Of a stretch of DNA of 64,000 bases, positions 59,509-64,000 are shown one piece after another (position 1 is the first letter of the stretch; each line of letters opens with the position of its first letter). Both the position numbers and the translations under genes were made by a program. Under the pieces are notes generated by a model. That model ran no database searches. It saw only the letters and a program-made list of their open reading frames with translations, and was not told the DNA's origin. Source of the DNA: CAZIAK01 sp964537035 (GTDB lineage: Bacteria > Planctomycetota > B15-G4); contig CAZIAK010000029.1 of assembly GCA_964537035.1 (NCBI GenBank), forward strand, positions 1 to 64,000, given 5' to 3'.

Positions 59509-60494
59509 CGAGCGTCGCCCATCCTCGCCGGGATCGCGTCCTCGCGGTGTGTCTCTCTGGCTCGGCCATCCTCTCGGCCTCGTTGATCCTGCTCGTGGTG
59601 GGCTTCGTCTTCGGCGAGGCTCGGGGGGCGCTCTCGCAGCAGGGCCTGATGGCTTTTGTGGGCAGCGGCGATTGGCATCCCGAGGACGGCGAGTTCGGTT
59701 TGCTGCGCTTGGCGACGGCGACCCTGGCCACGAGCTGCGGCGCGTTGCTTCTGGCGGCGCCCGTCGGCGTGGCGGCCGGGCTCTTCAACGCGCTCATCGC
59801 GCCCCGGGCCGTGGCGCGCGTGCAGCGCACGTTGGTCGAACTGCTGGCAGGCATCCCCTCGGTGGTCTTCGGTCTCTGGGGACTGGTCGTGCTGGTTCCC
59901 CTGATCGGCGCGGGCCACGGCTCGGGCCAGGGCCTGCTCGCGGCGTCGATCGTGCTGGCGCTGATGATCCTGCCCACCGTCGCGCTCTCCACCGAGGCGG
60001 CGCTCAACGCTGTGCCGAATGAGCTGCTTCAAGGTGCGGCAGCGCTGGGTCTTGGCCCCCTCACCAGAGCGCGGCGAGTGGCCCTGCCAGCGGCCCGACG
60101 CGGTGTGCTGGCCGGGCTGGTGCTGGCCACGGGCCGTGCCATCGGCGAGACCATGGCCGTGCTGATGGTGGCCGGCAACGTGGTGGCCTGGCCGAAGGGA
60201 CTGCGCGATCCCCTGCGCACCATGACCGGCAACATCGCCCTGGAGATGGGCTATGCCACGGCCGAACACCGCTCGGTGCTGTTCGTCGTGGGACTGATGT
60301 TGATGCTCGCCGTGGCCCTCTTCGTTGTCCTCGCCGCGATGTTCGGGGGTGGGAGTGATGCCGGAACCAGGGAGAGTGTCTGGCGCGATGGAACTGCCAA
60401 GCGCGGGGGTGATTGCAAGTGTGGCGGTGATGCCGTGCGCGCCAACGATGCGGAGCGCGCCACGGTCTCCAACTTGCGGGGCCGAGCACCATGA
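59505..60494 (+). CDS. pstC: Phosphate ABC transporter permease PstC
   Basis: 329 residues from a TTG start that overlaps the pstS stop. About six TM helices; the permease signature region is LPAARRGVLAGLVLATGRAIGETMAVLMV split across the EAA loop. The last 40 residues form a hydrophilic tail after TM6 (GGSDAGTRESVWRDG, with CKCGG) that is longer than usual and may be cytoplasmic extension or read-out of intergenic DNA. The ATG of pstA overlaps the stop. Confidence 0.85.
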   Translation: MTSVAHPRRDRVLAVCLSGSAILSASLILLVVGFVFGEARGALSQQGLMAFVGSGDWHPEDGEFGLLRLATATLATSCGALLLAAPVGVAAGLFNALIAPRAVARVQRTLVELLAGIPSVVFGLWGLVVLVPLIGAGHGSGQGLLAASIVLALMILPTVALSTEAALNAVPNELLQGAAALGLGPLTRARRVALPAARRGVLAGLVLATGRAIGETMAVLMVAGNVVAWPKGLRDPLRTMTGNIALEMGYATAEHRSVLFVVGLMLMLAVALFVVLAAMFGGGSDAGTRESVWRDGTAKRGGDCKCGGDAVRANDAERATVSNLRGRAP

Positions 60495-61321
60495 GCCGCG
60501 AGAAGCTGAGTGTGGGAGCACTCTGGGTCGTCTCCCTGGGCGTCTGCGCGGCGCTGGTCTGGATCGTCGCTGATCTGGCCTGGCGCGGCCTGGCCCATGT
60601 CTCTCTCGACTTTCTCAGCACCGCGCCCCTCGACGCGGGGCGGGCGGGGGGCATCTCCACTTTGATCACCTCGACCCTCTGGATCGTCGGCACCGCCACG
60701 GCCGTCGCCCTGCCCATCGGCCTGGCCTCCGCCGTGCTGCTCGCCGAGGGAGCCTGGCGCAGCCGTCGCTTCGCCGGTCTCGTGCGCGGCAGCCTGGACA
60801 TGCTGAACGCCGTGCCGTCCATCGTCTTCGGGCTCTTCGGCAACGCCTTTTTCTGCCTCGCCCTGGGCCTCGGTTACTCCATTCTCTCGGGCGCGCTGAC
60901 CTTGGCGTGCATGATCTTGCCGCTGCTGATTCGGACCACCGAGGAAGCCCTGCGAGCGGTGCCCCCAGAGCAGCGACTCGCCGCCAGCGCCGTGGGACTC
61001 TCGCGGACAACGACCCTGGTGCGCGTGTTGCTTCCCGCTGCCGCGCCGGGCCTGGCCGTGGGCCTGGTGCTGGCCATGGGCCGGGCCCTCTCGGAGACCG
61101 CCGCGCTGATCTTCACCTCTGGCTACGTGACGCGCATGCCGGGCACCGTGCTCGACTCGGGTCGCGCCCTGTCGGTGCACATCTACGATCTGGCCATGAA
61201 CATCCCCGGCGGTGACGGTCGGGCCTACGCCAGCGCCGTGGTGCTGGTGATCATTCTCCTGCTGCTCAACGGGCTGGTGCGCCTGGCCGCCGGGCGCTTC
61301 ACCAGGAGCTTGGCCCCATGA
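60491..61321 (+). CDS. pstA: Phosphate ABC transporter permease PstA
   Basis: 276 residues with about six TM helices. Family features are LNAVPSIVFGLFGNAFF, MILPLLIRTTEEALRAVP, LGLSRTTTLVRVLLPAA-type EAA loop (here AVGLSRTTTLVRVLLPAA) and GRALSETAALIFTSGY. It forms the membrane channel with PstC and is joined by ATGA overlaps on both sides. Confidence 0.87.
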   Translation: MSREKLSVGALWVVSLGVCAALVWIVADLAWRGLAHVSLDFLSTAPLDAGRAGGISTLITSTLWIVGTATAVALPIGLASAVLLAEGAWRSRRFAGLVRGSLDMLNAVPSIVFGLFGNAFFCLALGLGYSILSGALTLACMILPLLIRTTEEALRAVPPEQRLAASAVGLSRTTTLVRVLLPAAAPGLAVGLVLAMGRALSETAALIFTSGYVTRMPGTVLDSGRALSVHIYDLAMNIPGGDGRAYASAVVLVIILLLLNGLVRLAAGRFTRSLAP

Positions 61322-62073
61322 TTCGTGCCGAAGATGTCGCCGTCCGTTACGGCGGTCGCCTGGCCGTAGAGGGCGTCTCTCTGGAGCTGCGCTGCTGCCA
61401 CACCACCGCGATGGTCGGCCCCTCGGGCTGCGGCAAGTCGAGTTTCCTCGGTGCGCTCAATCGGCTCAGTGACCTGATCCCCGGCGCGAAGGTCAGCGGC
61501 CGGGTGCTGGTCGACGACGTGGACGTGCTGCAGCCCAAGCTCGCGCCGCCGGGTCTGCGCCAGCGTGTGGGCATGATCTTCCAGCGGCCCAACCCGTTCC
61601 CCCTCTCGATCGAGCGCAACATCCAGCTGGCCCTGCGCGAACACGGCACCCGCGATCGGGACGAGCTGGCCAGGATCACAGAGCACAGCTTGCGACGGGT
61701 GGGGCTCTTCGACGAGGTCAAGGATCGCCTGGGCGCTCCCGCGCTGAGCCTTTCCGGCGGCCAGCAGCAGCGCCTCTGCATCGCCCGGGCACTGGCCCTG
61801 CAACCGGAGGCGCTGCTCTTCGATGAGCCGACGTCTGCCCTCGATCCACGGGCTGCGGGTGTGATCGAAGATCTCATCGGCGAGCTGGGCAGCCAGCTGG
61901 CCGTCGCCATCGTCACCCACGACCTGAACCAGGCTCGCCGGCTGGCCACGGACCTGGCCGTGTTCGGCTACAGCGAAGATCGCGGGCAGCTGAGCGCGAC
62001 GGGGCCCGCAGGGGAGCTGTTCGACGACCCGCCGACGGCGGAGGTGGCTGCGTATCTCTCCGGCGCGCGGTGA
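61318..62073 (+). CDS. pstB: Phosphate ABC transporter ATPase PstB
   Basis: 251 residues. Walker A GPSGCGKSS, Q-loop RVGMIFQRPNPFPLSI (the PstB-type QxPNPFP), signature LSGGQQQRLCIARALAL, Walker B ALLFDEPTSALD and H-loop VTHDLNQARR are all present. It powers PstCA. No phoU follows, unlike many pst operons; a small hairpin lies just after the stop. Confidence 0.9.
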   Translation: MIRAEDVAVRYGGRLAVEGVSLELRCCHTTAMVGPSGCGKSSFLGALNRLSDLIPGAKVSGRVLVDDVDVLQPKLAPPGLRQRVGMIFQRPNPFPLSIERNIQLALREHGTRDRDELARITEHSLRRVGLFDEVKDRLGAPALSLSGGQQQRLCIARALALQPEALLFDEPTSALDPRAAGVIEDLIGELGSQLAVAIVTHDLNQARRLATDLAVFGYSEDRGQLSATGPAGELFDDPPTAEVAAYLSGAR

Positions 62074-62077
62074 GCGT

Positions 62078-62092
62078 TACGGCGGGGCCGTA
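62078..62092. terminator. Small hairpin after pstB
   Basis: TACGGC-GGG-GCCGTA, a perfect 6-bp stem with 3-nt loop, begins 5 bp after the pstB stop. There is no U-tract, so termination is only likely. The following 136 bp to the cbpA start show nothing else recognisable. Confidence 0.4.
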
Positions 62093-62228
62093 GCCGTGGC
62101 GTCGCCCGCCGCACCGCAGAGGGCCGTCGACGAGCAAGATCGCGGCCGAGGTGGTGCCTCCCTTGCCGGCCGAAACTGTGTCCTGTGGACCGTTGAGCCA
62201 GCAGGCTCGCCCCAAGTACCATCACCGA

Positions 62229-63260
62229 GTGAAGTTCCAGGACTACTACGAAGTGCTTGGCGTGGCCCGCGACGCCGTACCGGCGGTCATCAAGAAGGCC
62301 TACCGCAAGCTGGCGCTCAAGTGGCATCCCGACAAGGCGTCGGCTGAGAATCGCGACGAGGCCGAGCGCCGATTCAAGCAGATCAGCGAGGCCTACGAGG
62401 TGCTCTCTGACGCCGAGACCCGCGAGCGCTTTGACAAGTTCGGCGAGAACTGGAAGCACGGCCAGGAGTTCCAGCCGGGCGCCGAGGACGTGCGCATGTC
62501 CCCCGAGGACTTCGAGGCGCGCTTCGGGTCCGGGGGCTTCAGCGACTTCTTCGAGAGCCTCTTCGGCGACCGTTTCTCCCGCGACGTCGACCCGAACGAC
62601 CAGCGCCATCAGCGCTTCGCTCACCGGGGCGCCGACGTGCGTGCCGAGCTGGGCCTGGGCGTGCGAGACGCGCAGCATGGAGGTCGCCGACGGGTGACCC
62701 TGCCCGCCCTGGAGACCTGCGAGCGCTGCGGCGGCGTGGGCTTCGTGGGCCGCCACGTGTGTCCGGCCTGCGTGGGCGTGGGACACAAGCGGGTCGAGCG
62801 CACGGTCGACGTGACCATCCCTGACGAGATCGCCGACGGTCAGACCATGCGCCTGCGGGGCCTGGGCGAGCCCGGTGATGCGGGTGCAGAAGAGGGCGAT
62901 CTGTTGCTGACCATTCGCATCGTCTCCGACGACATGTTTCGCGTGGCGGGCCGAGACCTCGAGTGCGACCTGCCCCTGGCTCCGTGGGAAGCGCTGCTCG
63001 GCGCTCGGGTGCCCCTGCTCACTCCCGAGGGTGAGGTCACGCTCACCGTGCCGCCGAACACCCGCAGCGGCTCACGCTTTCGCCTCGGAGGCAAGGGGCT
63101 GAAACACGGTGGCGTGCAGGGCGATCTGTTCGCTGTGGCGCAGCTGACCTTGCCCGAAACCCTGACTTCGCAACAGCGTGAGTTGTTGGAGCAGCTCGCC
63201 GCGTCGGGGCCCTCGGGCGTGGGCGGCGGCGCCAGAGCCGCAGCGGACGGTGCCCCATGA
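62229..63260 (+). CDS. cbpA: DnaJ/CbpA-type co-chaperone with reduced zinc finger
   Basis: 343 residues from a GTG at 62229 (VKFQDYYEVLGVAR), chosen because the J domain starts immediately; the frame continues 78 bp upstream without similarity. The HPD motif is intact (LKWHPDKAS). After a Phe/Gly-rich stretch (about 95-140) comes a short cysteine region, CERCGGVGF and CPACVGVGH: two CxxCxG units where DnaJ has four. The C-terminal peptide-binding domains follow (IPDEIADGQTMRLRGLGEPG; LTVPPNTRSGSRFRLGGKGL). It stimulates DnaK ATPase. Its stop overlaps the modulator gene. Confidence 0.85.
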   Translation: MKFQDYYEVLGVARDAVPAVIKKAYRKLALKWHPDKASAENRDEAERRFKQISEAYEVLSDAETRERFDKFGENWKHGQEFQPGAEDVRMSPEDFEARFGSGGFSDFFESLFGDRFSRDVDPNDQRHQRFAHRGADVRAELGLGVRDAQHGGRRRVTLPALETCERCGGVGFVGRHVCPACVGVGHKRVERTVDVTIPDEIADGQTMRLRGLGEPGDAGAEEGDLLLTIRIVSDDMFRVAGRDLECDLPLAPWEALLGARVPLLTPEGEVTLTVPPNTRSGSRFRLGGKGLKHGGVQGDLFAVAQLTLPETLTSQQRELLEQLAASGPSGVGGGARAAADGAP

Positions 63261-63511
63261 CCAGCGTGTGTATCACCCTTCACGGCGAGAGTTGGATCGC
63301 CATCGAGACCGTGGCGGAGACCTTCGCATGCGAGGCGTCACTGGTGCATCAGGTGTATGAGCTGGGTCTGCTGGGGCCAGGCGAACAGGTCGAGCAAGCG
63401 CTCTTCGTGCGCACCGCCATGCTCGACCGGGTGGCCGTCATCGTGCGCATGCACGTGCACCAGGGCCTCGAGTTGTCCGCCATCGAAGTGCTGCTCGACG
63501 ACGACGAGTAG
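63257..63511 (+). CDS. cbpM: CbpM-like chaperone modulator
   Basis: 84 residues, overlapping cbpA by ATGA. It has the MerR-like helical layout of CbpM (IETVAETFACEASLVHQVYE; RTAMLDRVAVIVRMHVHQGL ending in LLDDDE). CbpM binds the J domain of CbpA and restrains it. The gene pair makes the assignment fairly secure. Confidence 0.78.
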   Translation: MTSVCITLHGESWIAIETVAETFACEASLVHQVYELGLLGPGEQVEQALFVRTAMLDRVAVIVRMHVHQGLELSAIEVLLDDDE

Positions 63512-63565
63512 GGGGCTTGCGGCACGGCGTTGAGTGTTGTGTCCGCCCCGTCGGCACCTGCCACC

Positions 63566-63587
63566 CGAGGACCAGCGCCTGTCCTCG
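63566..63587. terminator. Hairpin between convergent genes
   Basis: CGAGGAC and GTCCTCG, a perfect 7-bp stem with an 8-nt loop, sits between the cbpM stop and the stop of the convergent secreted-protein gene. Its place suggests bidirectional termination. It is unrelated in sequence to the two long palindromic elements. Confidence 0.5.
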
Positions 63588-63597
63588 CCGTGAGCCC

Positions 63598-64000
63598 CTA
63601 CATGGTGATGCCGAGGGAAGCGTTCGACAGGGCCACGCCGACAACGGCCGCTGCGTCCTGAACGGCCCACTGCACCCACAGCTCGGTGCCCGGGGGCACG
63701 CCTGCTGGCAGGGTGAAGGGCAGGGAGAAACCCCCATCATTGTCAGTGGTCAAGAAGATCGGTGGGATCGCAAACGGGAAGGGCAGCAGCATGCCGCCCT
63801 TGAAGGGCACGGGTGTGCTGCTCGTGGCGACGAAGAGTCCGCACGGCGCATTGGCCGCCGCGTTGGACAGGACCACCAGGTTCGGGCTGCCCGCAGTCAG
63901 GTAGCCCGATCCCACGAGCAGGGGTTCGCCGTTCACGCCGGGCAGGGCGCCGGCCACCTCGGTCCAGTCGTCTTCGATCTCGAACTCGAGGGTGTAGCTC
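63598..64000 (-). CDS. Secreted protein, C-terminal part only, with PFKGG module
   Basis: The frame enters from beyond the window end (SYTLEFEIEDDWTEVAG) and stops at 63598, giving about 134 visible residues. These form the shared C-terminal module: SPNLVVLSNAAANAPCGLFV, VPFKGGMLLPFPFAIPPIFL, LPAGVPPGTELWVQWAVQD and ALSNASLGITM. The N-terminal function lies outside the window. Confidence 0.75.
   Translation of the reverse strand, partial: SYTLEFEIEDDWTEVAGALPGVNGEPLLVGSGYLTAGSPNLVVLSNAAANAPCGLFVATSSTPVPFKGGMLLPFPFAIPPIFLTTDNDGGFSLPFTLPAGVPPGTELWVQWAVQDAAAVVGVALSNASLGITM

Overview
This 64 kb window is GC-rich, densely coded bacterial DNA. It is most likely from a member of the Planctomycetota, with the order not resolvable here. 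That inference rests on an ECF sigma factor translationally coupled to a transmembrane Ser/Thr kinase with WD40 repeats, many large secreted beta-helix, thrombospondin-3 and propeller proteins, several 'sulfatase'-like lipoproteins, and a recurring C-terminal secreted module with a PFKGG...SNGL pattern. Genes are often coupled by 4-bp stop/start overlaps (ATGA, GTGA, TTGA). I see no tRNA, rRNA, CRISPR array, integrase or intact insertion sequence.

Layout. 0.1-8.5 kb (minus strand): a glycan-type operon of two GT4 glycosyltransferases, an MsbA-like ABC exporter, two APH-fold kinases and an alginate-export-like outer-membrane barrel. 8.9-18.9 kb (plus strand): two secreted surface proteins, an alkaline-phosphatase-superfamily lipoprotein, a HisKA_2 histidine kinase, and a response regulator whose output domain is a COG4671-type glycosyltransferase. 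DUF5666-like modules occur in the barrel, the lipoprotein enzyme and the kinase, tying both halves together as a possible signal-controlled envelope-glycan system. 19-26 kb: a secreted propeller and a giant sigma-54 activator (kinase-like, TPR, GAF, AAA+, Fis). 26-36 kb: nadE, a possibly inserted lower-GC gene, an esterase, a second alkaline-phosphatase-superfamily enzyme coupled to an amidase, a methyltransferase and a propeller protein. 36-42 kb: a Fe-S protein under a MarR regulator with matching operators, a helix-turn-helix protein, a HAF-repeat protein and a third alkaline-phosphatase-superfamily lipoprotein. 43-48 kb: an RND efflux pair and a DinB-fold protein. 48-58 kb: a probable CxxU selenoprotein of the AhpD/carboxymuconolactone decarboxylase family, the sigma/kinase pair, a protective-antigen-like secreted protein, and a broken fragment of the selenoprotein's 3' end. 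58-64 kb: arsR-pstSCAB, cbpA-cbpM and the tail of another secreted protein.

The strongest unannotated signals are: (1) an in-frame TGA in the CxxC motif of the AhpD-like gene followed by a SECIS-like hairpin with the GGUCU loop at the same distance as in E. coli fdhF; (2) two copies of a long palindromic element, each between convergent genes, whose arms differ only by compensated changes; (3) the histidine kinase/receiver-glycosyltransferase pair; (4) three 'sulfatases' that all have Thr at the formylglycine position and all end in LRALGY plus two residues.
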